A stretch of DNA of 5,610 bases from Prevotellaceae bacterium (GTDB lineage: Bacteria > Bacteroidota > Bacteroidia > Bacteroidales > UBA932), in contig JAISPE010000030.1 of the NCBI GenBank assembly GCA_031275145.1, positions 1 to 5,610 of the forward strand, in the 5' to 3' direction. The notes beneath the pieces were generated by a model. That model had not been told where the DNA came from, did no database searches, and was given only the letters and a program-made list of their open reading frames with translations. The first letter of the stretch is position 1, and every line of letters starts with the position of its first letter. This document shows, piece after piece, positions 1 to 5,567 of this stretch. Both the position numbers and the translations under genes were made by a program.

Positions 1-68
1 TGAAGTTAATTTTTGACACATTTATTTACAGCATGTTAATAAAACAGTCATTATTTTTTACGGAAATA

Positions 69-100
69 TTTGGCTGAATAAAAAAAAGTACATACCTTTG
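69..100 (+). promoter_or_regulatory. Bacteroidota-type promoter for tRNA-Glu and rpsT
   Basis: A -33 element TTTG lies at 69-72 and a -7 element TACCTTTG (consensus TAnnTTTG) at 93-100, separated by 20 bases, which is the spacing used by the Bacteroidota primary sigma factor. Transcription should begin a few bases after 100, shortly before the tRNA at 121. No second promoter is visible between the tRNA and rpsT, so both are probably read from here. The motif match is seen directly; its activity is inferred. Confidence 0.75.
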
Positions 101-120
101 CACCCGCAAAAAGAAAAAAT

Positions 121-192
121 GGCCGGTTCGTCTAGGGGTTAGGACGCAAGGTTTTCATCCTTGAAACAGGGGTTCGATTCCCCTACCAGCTA
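121..192 (+). tRNA. tRNA-Glu (anticodon UUC)
   Basis: This is a full cloverleaf of 72 bases without an encoded CCA. The D stem is GTCT/GGAC around loop AGGGGTTA. The anticodon stem CAAGG/CCTTG encloses loop TTTTCAT, which gives anticodon TTC at 154-156 and hence glutamate (GAA/GAG). The variable loop is AAAC, and the T stem AGGGG/CCCCT closes loop TTCGATT. The acceptor arms are GGCCGGT and ACCAGCT with discriminator A192. Two acceptor pairs are irregular: G121 with T191 is a wobble, and C124 faces A188, a mismatch at pair 4-69. The gene ends 35 bases before rpsT and shares its promoter, so the tRNA would be cut from a joint precursor. CCA must be added after transcription. Confidence 0.95.
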
Positions 193-227
193 CAAAAAAG
201 AATATTTATAGAATAAAATTATTAGTT

Positions 228-485
228 ATGGCAAATCATAAATCTGCAAAGAAAAGAAGCCGGCAAAATAAAAGCCGCAATTTACATAACAGGTATTATG
301 CTAAAACGACAAGAAACGCTGTTAAAGCATTGAGACATACCACTGACAAAGAGGCGGCGCTGAAATTGTTGCCAAAAGTTTCGTCCATGCTGGATAAACT
401 TGCTAAAATCAATGTTATCCACAAGAACAAAGCTGCAAATCTGAAGAGCAGTCTTACTTTACACATCAATAAATTAGCATCTTAG
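228..485 (+). CDS. rpsT: 30S ribosomal protein S20
   Basis: The 85-residue, highly basic protein has the typical S20 length and begins MANHKSAKKRSRQNKSRN, the conserved Lys/Arg-rich first helix of the family. The LRHTTDKEAALKLLPKVSSMLDKLAKINVIHKNKAANLKSS region (split here as LRHTTDKEAALKLL, then PKVSSMLDKLAKINVIHKNK, then AANLKSS) includes the characteristic VIHKNKAA stretch before the last helix. S20 is a three-helix bundle that binds 16S rRNA early in 30S assembly. The ATG at 228 is the only start that preserves the conserved N-terminus. Its leader is AT-rich with no clear Shine-Dalgarno site, as is common in Bacteroidota. The gene follows tRNA-Glu in one apparent transcript and ends 24 bases before a strong terminator. 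Confidence 0.97.
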   Translation: MANHKSAKKRSRQNKSRNLHNRYYAKTTRNAVKALRHTTDKEAALKLLPKVSSMLDKLAKINVIHKNKAANLKSSLTLHINKLAS

Positions 486-509
486 TTTTTTTAAAGTTAA
501 TATATTTGA

Positions 510-546
510 GGATGTTCGTCCGCTTGCGGAGGGACATTCTTTTTTT
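510..546 (+). terminator. Intrinsic terminator after rpsT
   Basis: A long stem pairs 510-523 with 526-539. It includes one G-G mismatch and two G-T wobbles, and its tip folds as a CCGC/GCGG hairpin. Seven T residues follow at 540-546. There is no matching A-run on the other side, so it should act only on the plus strand and close the tRNA-Glu-rpsT unit before the convergent gene that ends at 620. Confidence 0.88.
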
Positions 547-619
547 GTCCACAGACTGCACAGATACACCATAATCCCAAAATCAGATTTTCAGGGGTTT
601 TATTATCCAAACTCAGTTA

Positions 620-1798
620 CTATTGATGTTCGAACTTCTTCAAGTCCAGTCCTTTTATTGCCGCTTCGACTAATTCGGGCAAACGGTCGGGCGTACAGGC
701 AAAACACGGAATGCCAAGTTTGCTTATTTCTTTGGCAAGATTGACATCGTAATCGGGTTTACCACTGTCCGACAGAGCTAACAGAGTTATAACTTTCAGC
801 CCGTCTTCGCGCATTTCGGACAAACGTCTCAACAATCCCGATCGAACTCCGCCTTCGTAGAGGTCGGATATCAGTATAAACATTGTTTTGCGGGGATTTT
901 CAATTAAAGTCTGGCAATAAGTCACTGATTTGTTTATATCAGTACCTCCGCCCAGCTGTATCCCGAACAGCATGTCCACAGGGTCGTTGCGGCAGAGTTC
1001 GGTGAGGTCGGTTATTTCGGTATCAAACGCTACCACATGAGTGTCAAGCGAAGGCATACTTGCAAATATTGAACCCATTACCGACGAATAAATTATTGAA
1101 TCGCACATCGAGCCGCTCTGGTCTATGTCAAGAATAACCGTCCAGTCCTTTTGCCGTTGCGAACGTTCAAAGAAATAAAACTTTTCGGGAATCAAACGTT
1201 GTCCCTCCGAATCATAGTTCTTAAGATTGCGGTTTATTGTCCGTTTCCAGTCAATCGCAGAGAAATTACTTATCGGCGAATGGGCTTTTTTGTTAAGCGC
1301 TCCGGTGACAGCCTTCCGCAAATCCGTCTCCATGCGTTTCATGATTTCATCGACAACGCTGTTAACCAATTCTCTGGCTGTTTCTTTTGACTTTTCCGGT
1401 ATCTGTCCTTTCAAAGCCATGAGAGTTCCTACCATAGAAAGATCAGGTTTGATGTTTTTAAGCATTTCCGGCTCTAACAACAGTTTCGTCAATCCTTTAC
1501 GTTCAATTGCGTCCGACTGTATGACACTCACTACGTCCTGCGGGAAAAATGTGCGTATATCCGTCAGCCATTTTGCCAGATTCGGCATTGAACGTCCCTT
1601 GCCACCGCCGCCATGCTTTGATTTGTTCAGGCTGTTTGCGTTGCCTTCTCCGCTTTCGCCGGAATCGTATATGGCTGCCAGAGCAGCATCCATGACAGAC
1701 TGCTCTTCCGTCAGTATAACATCGTTAAAAGACTTGGAATCACTGCCGAGTATCAGTCTCCATCGAGCTGTCTGTCTGTTCTGTATTTCACTTTCCAT
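620..1798 (-). CDS. YehP-like VWA (von Willebrand A) domain protein
   Basis: The 392-residue soluble protein has no signal peptide or membrane segment. An N-terminal region carries RWRLILG (residues 12-18), then a Gly/Ser-rich linker (about 46-70), then WLTDIRTFFPQDVVSVIQSD. These features, and the overall order, match E. coli YehP as I remember it. The C-terminal half is a VWA domain with an intact metal-ion site: DxSxS at D226, S228 and S230 (bases 1109-1123), T286 in GGGTD, and D312 in ISD. Such domains bind divalent metal and mediate protein-protein contacts. YehP relatives are usually encoded with a MoxR-type AAA+ ATPase, a SWIM zinc-finger protein and a DUF5682 protein, whose joint role is unknown to me. 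Here the gene follows the M3 peptidase by 33 bases with no terminator between, so it is probably co-transcribed. A weak hairpin at 576-597 lies downstream but lacks a T-run on this strand. Confidence 0.85.
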   Translation of the reverse strand: MESEIQNRQTARWRLILGSDSKSFNDVILTEEQSVMDAALAAIYDSGESGEGNANSLNKSKHGGGGKGRSMPNLAKWLTDIRTFFPQDVVSVIQSDAIERKGLTKLLLEPEMLKNIKPDLSMVGTLMALKGQIPEKSKETARELVNSVVDEIMKRMETDLRKAVTGALNKKAHSPISNFSAIDWKRTINRNLKNYDSEGQRLIPEKFYFFERSQRQKDWTVILDIDQSGSMCDSIIYSSVMGSIFASMPSLDTHVVAFDTEITDLTELCRNDPVDMLFGIQLGGGTDINKSVTYCQTLIENPRKTMFILISDLYEGGVRSGLLRRLSEMREDGLKVITLLALSDSGKPDYDVNLAKEISKLGIPCFACTPDRLPELVEAAIKGLDLKKFEHQ

Positions 1799-1831
1799 TT
1801 ATCGGGATGCTGCTGTGCCGCCAAACAATAA

Positions 1832-3967
1832 TCAGTTTAAACCTCTCTTTTCCAAAAGATATTTGACATCGGGCTCTGTCCCTCTGAATGTTTTGTACAT
1901 CTCCATCGGGTCTTTTGTACCGCCGTTTTCGAGAATATTTTTGCGGAACGAAGTCGCAATATTTCTGTTGAAGATGTCCCCGCTTTCCTTGAAGGCCGCA
2001 AATGCATCGCTGTCCAGAACTTCCGCCCAGATGTAACTGTAATATCCGGCAGAATAACCGCCCGAAAAGATGTGCTGGAAATATGTCGTCCTGTAACGGG
2101 AGGCAATCTGGGGAATCAAACCGATTGCGTCCATTTTCGCTTTTTCAAATTCGTCGGTGTTTACCGGCTTTTTATCCGTAAGTATGTGATATTCCATGTC
2201 GAGTATGGACGCTGCCAGATATTCGACCGTAGCAAAACCCTGATTGAATTTTGATGCGTCTGTCATTTTCCCGACTAACCCGTCCGGAATTATCTCTCCT
2301 GTTTTATAGTGTGTTGCATAGAGGCTCAACATTTCTTTTTCAAATGCCCAGTTTTCCATTATCTGCGAGGGCAATTCGACAAAATCGCGGGGTACGGACG
2401 TTCCCGACAGACTGTAATACTGCGTATTCGCAAGTAATCCGTGCAATGCGTGACCAAATTCGTGGAAAAACGTTTCGACCTCGTCGGTGGTCAAAAGCGC
2501 CGGAGTATCGCCCGATGGGCGGGTGAAGTTGCAGACGATAGAAATAAGCGGAGGTGTGCGTTTACCGTCTTTTTTCGACGTTTTTCTGTACGAAGTCATC
2601 CATGCGCCGCTGCGTTTCGATTCTCTCGGATGAAAATCCATAAACAGCAATCCCAGATGAGAGCCGTCACCGTCTTTGACTTCAAACGCTATGACTTCGG
2701 GATGATATAAGGGAACATTTTTCACTTCCTCGAAAGTCAGGCCGTACAGTTTGTTGCACAAGGTGAAAATTCCTTGACGGACATTTTCAAGCCGAAAATA
2801 CGGACGTAAAGTTTCCGCATCCAGACTGTATTTTTCCTGACGCACTTTTTCCGCATAATATTGCCAGTCCCAAGCCTCAAGTTTTTGACCTTTTTTCTCC
2901 TTATCGATCAACTGTTGCATCTGGACGGCTTCGTTTTTGGCGACTTTGAGTGCAGGCGTCCATAATTCCGCAAGAAATTTATTGACCGCTTCAGGAGTCT
3001 TTGCCATGGTTTCTTCCAGAATGTAGGAGGCATGATTGGGATATCCGAGCAGGTTTGCCTTTTCCGCTCTCAACGATGCAATTTCGGCAGCTATTTTATT
3101 GTTGTCCAATTCATCGCCGTTGTCGCACTTGTTGATATAGGCTTTGTAAATGATTTCGCGCAAATTTCTGTTATCTGCATATTGAAGGAAAGGTAAAGCG
3201 CTTGGGTTATGCAATGTGAAACGCCATTTCCCCTGCAAACCTTTCGATTGTGCAGATGCTTCGGCAGCGGCTATCGAAGAGGCCGGCAGTCCGCTTAAAT
3301 CGGCTTTGTTGTCGATAATCAGCTCGAACCTGTTGTTTTCGGCAAGCAGATTCTGTCCGAAATTAACGGTCAAAACCGATAAGCGCTCGTTTATTTCTCT
3401 CAAACGCATCTGTTTGTCTGGCTCAAGATTGATTCCGCTACGGATAAATGCCTTGTATGTCTTTTCCAACAGTTTCGACTGTTCTTCATTTAATTTGAAC
3501 GAGGCTTGTTTGTCGAATACGGTTTTTACTCTGGCAAACAGTTCTTTGTTCATGTAAATGTCATCCCCGTGTTTGGAGAGCAGCGGGGATATTTTTTTAT
3601 TGATATCCTCTAACTCCCTGTTTGTATTCGCCGAAGTCAGACAGAAAAACACAGTACTCACTCTGTTTAACAACTCTTTGCTGTTTTCGAGGGCTTCGAC
3701 GGTATTAACGAAAGACGGCTTCGCATTCTGGCTTACTATTTTCTCAATATTTGCCATCTGATTAGCCATTCCGGCTTCAAACGCCGGCAGATAGTGTTCC
3801 GTTTTGATGGATTCAAACGGCGGAACGTTGAACGGAGTGTTATACCCGTTAAAAAAAGGATTGTCTCCAACAGGCCATGCCACCTGTTCGGGCGCTTTGT
3901 CGGCAGTGTCGCAACTCAGCATTATCATACTTGATAAAATCATTGGAAATAAATATTTTAATTTCAT
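1832..3967 (-). CDS. dcp: M3 family metallopeptidase, peptidyl-dipeptidase Dcp type, predicted lipoprotein
   Basis: The 711-residue zinc peptidase belongs to family M3 (thimet oligopeptidase, OpdA and Dcp). The catalytic motif HEFGH is at residues 502-506 (bases 2450-2464): H502 and H506 bind zinc and E503 is the catalytic base. The third ligand is E531 in DFVELPSQ. The C-terminal HIFSGGYSAGYYSYIW (residues 632-647) supplies the conserved substrate-side tyrosines. Residues 1-19 form a lipoprotein-like signal ending MLSC, with C19 as the probable lipidated residue; methionine at -3 is slightly unusual. It should therefore act in the periplasm or at a membrane face, trimming dipeptides or short peptides for amino-acid supply. 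Start 3967 is chosen because the signal peptide begins there and a promoter lies just upstream. The open frame runs back to 4231, but that part would overlap the 5S rRNA and its terminator. Dcp rather than OpdA is inferred from length and overall resemblance. Confidence 0.93.
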   Translation of the reverse strand: MKLKYLFPMILSSMIMLSCDTADKAPEQVAWPVGDNPFFNGYNTPFNVPPFESIKTEHYLPAFEAGMANQMANIEKIVSQNAKPSFVNTVEALENSKELLNRVSTVFFCLTSANTNRELEDINKKISPLLSKHGDDIYMNKELFARVKTVFDKQASFKLNEEQSKLLEKTYKAFIRSGINLEPDKQMRLREINERLSVLTVNFGQNLLAENNRFELIIDNKADLSGLPASSIAAAEASAQSKGLQGKWRFTLHNPSALPFLQYADNRNLREIIYKAYINKCDNGDELDNNKIAAEIASLRAEKANLLGYPNHASYILEETMAKTPEAVNKFLAELWTPALKVAKNEAVQMQQLIDKEKKGQKLEAWDWQYYAEKVRQEKYSLDAETLRPYFRLENVRQGIFTLCNKLYGLTFEEVKNVPLYHPEVIAFEVKDGDGSHLGLLFMDFHPRESKRSGAWMTSYRKTSKKDGKRTPPLISIVCNFTRPSGDTPALLTTDEVETFFHEFGHALHGLLANTQYYSLSGTSVPRDFVELPSQIMENWAFEKEMLSLYATHYKTGEIIPDGLVGKMTDASKFNQGFATVEYLAASILDMEYHILTDKKPVNTDEFEKAKMDAIGLIPQIASRYRTTYFQHIFSGGYSAGYYSYIWAEVLDSDAFAAFKESGDIFNRNIATSFRKNILENGGTKDPMEMYKTFRGTEPDVKYLLEKRGLN

Positions 3968-3999
3968 ATTCGTGTATTTTTTATTAAACTTTCTGCATA

Positions 4000-4030
4000 C
4001 AAATGTACTGACTAATATCGAATCTGCAAA
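4000..4030 (-). promoter_or_regulatory. Bacteroidota-type promoter for the M3 peptidase gene
   Basis: Read on the minus strand, TTTG at 4030-4027 is followed after 19 bases by TACATTTG at 4007-4000, matching the -33/-7 consensus. Transcription should start near 3990-3995, leaving a leader of about 25 bases before the ATG at 3967. This supports the shorter start for the peptidase and an expression unit independent of the rRNA genes upstream. Confidence 0.75.
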
Positions 4031-4148
4031 AAATATGATGTAATAACAAAATAAACAATAAAATATACGAAAACATACAATGCAAGGCCTAAAAATATTT
4101 TTACGTTCAAGTTTCCAGAGGCAGGCGTTCAATTGAAATGAGGTATAT

Positions 4149-4187
4149 AAAAAAAACAACACCCTGTCTAAAAAAGAAAGGGTGCTG
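4149..4187 (-). terminator. Intrinsic terminator downstream of 5S rRNA
   Basis: On the minus strand CAGCACCCT (4187-4179) pairs with AGGGTGTTG (4165-4157), nine pairs with one G-T wobble. The 13-base loop is followed by eight T residues (plus-strand A at 4156-4149). It lies directly after the 5S 3' end and before the peptidase promoter, so it separates the rRNA tail from the peptidase unit. Confidence 0.85.
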
Positions 4188-4193
4188 ATATAG

Positions 4194-4300
<107 letters not shown>

Positions 4301-4320
4301 AAGGTTTTGACTTTGGAGCG

Positions 4321-4448
4321 TTCAATAAATAAAGGTATTAATTATTATTGATTTATTTTCCGGCATCTCATCAATGGCCTGCCTGACGGCAGTCAGGGCA
4401 AAGAGCATCCCTAACGGGATGCCATAATTGATACCTTTATTTATTGAA
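4321..4448. repeat. 128-bp inverted-repeat element in the 23S-5S spacer
   Basis: Arms of 25 bases (4321-4345 and 4424-4448) are inverted copies with one difference, beginning TTCAATAAATAAAGGTAT. The pairing can continue through GGCATC (4362-4367) with GATGCC (4418-4423). Between the arms sit two hairpins: CCTGAC/GTCAGG (4382-4397) and GCATCCC/GGGATGC with loop TAAC (4405-4422). It could be a double-stranded processing site releasing 5S from the precursor, or a small inserted palindromic element; the sequence does not decide. The arm ends about 20 bases from the 5S 5' end. Confidence 0.85.
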
Positions 4449-4497
4449 GACTCCTTTGAATGGATGACAGAGTTGAGAAGAGATGCCGTGTTGAGAA

Positions 4498-4550
4498 ATA
4501 TTTCGGGTTATTAGTACTGCTCGGCTTTGTCATCTCTGACTTTACACCTT
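4498..4550 (-). rRNA. 23S ribosomal RNA, 3'-terminal fragment only
   Basis: On the minus strand the segment reads AGGTGTAAAG, then AGCCGAGCAGTACTAATAAC, then CCGAAA. This matches the last helices of bacterial 23S rRNA (the region of the universally found GGTACTAAT and the 3' strand of helix 1). It is followed by a spacer and 5S in normal order. Upstream of AGGTGTAAAG, where a 23S gene should continue for nearly 2.9 kb, the sequence turns into an unrelated nested palindrome and then palindromic repeats. About 50 bases are recognisable, so this is a non-functional remnant or the edge of an assembly join. The 3' boundary is approximate. Confidence 0.82.
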
Positions 4551-4662
4551 CGCTCGGCGCAGTCTCCAGACTACGTCGGGTTAAAAGCAAAGCTCCTGCT
4601 TTGTTGCAAGTCGGAGACTTGCTTTTAGCTGCGACGTAGCGAAGACGCTACGCCGAGCGAAG
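4548..4662. repeat. 115-bp nested palindrome with four internal hairpins
   Basis: The outer arms CTTCGCTCGGCG (4548-4559) and CGCCGAGCGAAG (4651-4662) pair perfectly over 12 bases. Inside, CTACGTCG (4571-4578) pairs with CGACGTAG (4632-4639), and TAAAAGCAA (4582-4590) with TTGCTTTTA (4619-4627). Overlapping with these, four local hairpins are possible: AGTCT/AGACT (4561-4572), CAAAGC/GCTTTG (4588-4603), GCAAGTC/GACTTGC (4606-4622) and CGTAGCG/CGCTACG (4635-4652). The element can thus switch between one long rod and a multi-branched form. Its left edge coincides with the point where the 23S sequence stops. Confidence 0.88.
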
Positions 4663-4669
4663 ATAACAA

Positions 4670-4696
4670 GTGAAAAATTTTAGGGCGAAAAATTTT
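4670..4696. repeat. Tandem partial copies of the GGGGCGAAAAA half-palindrome
   Basis: GAAAAATTTTA (4672-4682) and GGGCGAAAAATTTT (4683-4696) are partial copies of the palindrome that follows at 4697. They stand in direct tandem with a period of about 14 bases and look like incomplete or decayed units. A further half-site, ATTTTTCGCC, stands on the far side at 4815-4824 in the opposite direction. Confidence 0.7.
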
Positions 4697-4810
4697 GGGG
4701 CGAAAAATTTTTCGCCCCTACATGGATACCCCCCAAACAATCCGAAAACCTCGCCGAACAGGCATATTCATGGCGTCGTCAATTCGTAGGGGCGAAAAAT
4801 TTTTCGCCCC
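4697..4810. repeat. 114-bp element: two identical 22-bp palindromes in a 25-bp inverted repeat
   Basis: Positions 4697-4718 and 4789-4810 are identical perfect 22-bp palindromes made of the half-site GGGGCGAAAAA and its complement. With the adjoining TAC (4719-4721) and GTA (4786-4788) they form perfect 25-bp inverted arms around a 64-base core. The layout resembles paired REP units (BIME-type intergenic repeats). No transposase, terminator T-run or open frame is associated. Confidence 0.9.
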
Positions 4811-4868
4811 CATTATTTTTCGCCGCGCAAAAAACCTCATTTACACCTAATTTTCCAAACAAAACAAC

Positions 4869-4930
4869 CTCGGCAAAATTTTCTCACGTGCGCGGCAAAA
4901 CTTCTTATGTGCGCAGCAAAAACTTCCCGG
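4869..4930. repeat. Degenerate tandem repeat of about 21 bp, three copies
   Basis: Three related units follow one another: CGGCAAAATTTTCTCACGTG (4871-4890), then a 21-base unit at 4891-4911 beginning CGCGGCAAAAC and ending TTATGTG, then CGCAGCAAAAACTTCCCGG (4912-4930). The core is CGNNGCAAAANTT. A weaker possible fourth copy starts near 4823 (CGCGCAAAAAACCTCATT). No function is apparent. Confidence 0.6.
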
Positions 4931-5003
4931 ATATGCAGTATAAAATAACAGATAAAAATATTATTAATAACAGTCCTTGCGGACACAAAAAATATTAGGA
5001 AAA

Positions 5004-5357
5004 ATGAAATATAAATTGATTTGGCGGGAAAACCCGCGTGACCGCAGTCAGAAAAAACTTTATGCGACACCGGTCAATGACGGAACGGTAACCGAAAGCG
5101 ATTTGAAGAAGGAGATTGTCGCTCTTTCTTTGCTCTCCAAGGGAGACGTTTCCAATGTTATCGAATGTGTTATAGATGTTGTCCCGAAGTATCTGCTTAT
5201 GGGAAAGAGCGTCAAGCTCGGCGACATCGAAACTTTGCGCATGTCTTTAAGCAGTAAGGGTGTAGACAGCAGAGAGGAGTTCAACGCAGGAATGATTAAC
5301 GGCGAGAGAATCATTTTCACGCGAGCTGAAAAAGCAGCTGAACGACATTCATTTTGA
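5004..5357 (+). CDS. HU-related histone-like DNA-binding protein (Bacteroidota type)
   Basis: The 117-residue basic protein matches the Bacteroidota HU-related family. It opens MKYKLIWRENPRDRSQKKLYATPV, given here in two parts as MKYKLIWRENPRD and RSQKKLYATPV, the usual N-terminal strand. A helical dimerisation region follows (about 30-62), then the HU-like core VKLGDIETLRMSLSSKGV (70-87) and a C-terminal strand ERIIFTRAEK (101-110). Members bind DNA as dimers and shape the nucleoid. E76 sits where the family normally has glycine in LGDxG, and the C-terminus after RIIFTRAEK is short. The ATG at 5004 is preferred because an AGGA (4997-5000) precedes it and the family N-terminus begins there. 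A TTG at 4977 in frame would add nine residues unlike the family. The gene stands alone between repeat blocks, diverges from the rRNA tail and has no clear promoter. Confidence 0.88.
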   Translation: MKYKLIWRENPRDRSQKKLYATPVNDGTVTESDLKKEIVALSLLSKGDVSNVIECVIDVVPKYLLMGKSVKLGDIETLRMSLSSKGVDSREEFNAGMINGERIIFTRAEKAAERHSF

Positions 5358-5383
5358 ATTTGACAGCAGCAGCAGTAAGGAAT

Positions 5384-5527
5384 GACCTCTCCCCTAACCC
5401 CTCCCCACGGGAGGGAAATAGCGGAACAGGAAAGTAAAAGTCGTATTATTAACAGTTTCTCCCTATCTCACAGAATCTGTGGGAGTCCGATCCCCTCCCC
5501 TGTGGGGAGGGGGAGAGGGGAGATGTC
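5384..5527. repeat. 144-bp C/G-skewed inverted-repeat element downstream of the HU-related gene
   Basis: The arms at 5384-5408 and 5502-5527 are inverted copies: 11 of 12 outer bases pair (GACCTCTCCCCT against the complement of AGGGGAGATGTC), there is a small AA/CTC bulge, and then 11 perfect pairs (CCCCTCCCCAC). Each arm also folds with neighbouring bases: CCCTCCC/GGGAGGG (5399-5415) and CCCCTCCCC/GGGGAGGGG (5492-5512). The core holds CACAG/CTGTG (5469-5481). It starts 26 bases after the HU-related gene and has no T-run, so a terminator role is not evident. Confidence 0.85.
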
Positions 5528-5534
5528 CCGGAAG

Positions 5535-5567
5535 AGGTAAAGAGATCCTATCGTATACTCTTTACCT
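5535..5567. repeat. Perfect 10-bp stem-loop
   Basis: AGGTAAAGAG (5535-5544) pairs perfectly with CTCTTTACCT (5558-5567) around a 13-base loop. No T-run follows on either strand, so it is not a standard terminator. It could stabilise the 3' end of the HU-related transcript or belong to the neighbouring repeat block. From 5568 to 5610 there is only AT-rich sequence with no recognisable feature. Confidence 0.7.

Noticed and set aside
576..597. Stem-loop as terminator of the VWA gene
   Set aside because: The pairing is short and partly A-T, and no T-run follows on the minus strand. The plus strand has only GTTTTATT after it.
1227..2036. A 269-codon open frame on the plus strand
   Set aside because: It runs antisense across the VWA gene and the end of the peptidase gene, both clear family members. 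Its translation has no recognisable domain.
4697..4810. Possible CRISPR array
   Set aside because: There are only two full repeat copies, in inverted order, with one 70-base interval and no cas genes. The repeat is a full palindrome.
4939..4946. TATAAAAT as a promoter for the HU-related gene
   Set aside because: It resembles an E. coli -10 box, but Bacteroidota use TAnnTTTG, and no -33 partner is placed correctly.
4977..5003. TTG at 4977 as start of the HU-related gene
   Set aside because: The added residues do not match the family, whereas the ATG at 5004 matches its N-terminus and has AGGA just upstream.
4837..5070. A 77-codon open frame on the minus strand
   Set aside because: It overlaps the HU-related gene start and the degenerate repeats. 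Its repeated AAH(I/V)R residues simply mirror the 21-bp DNA repeat.
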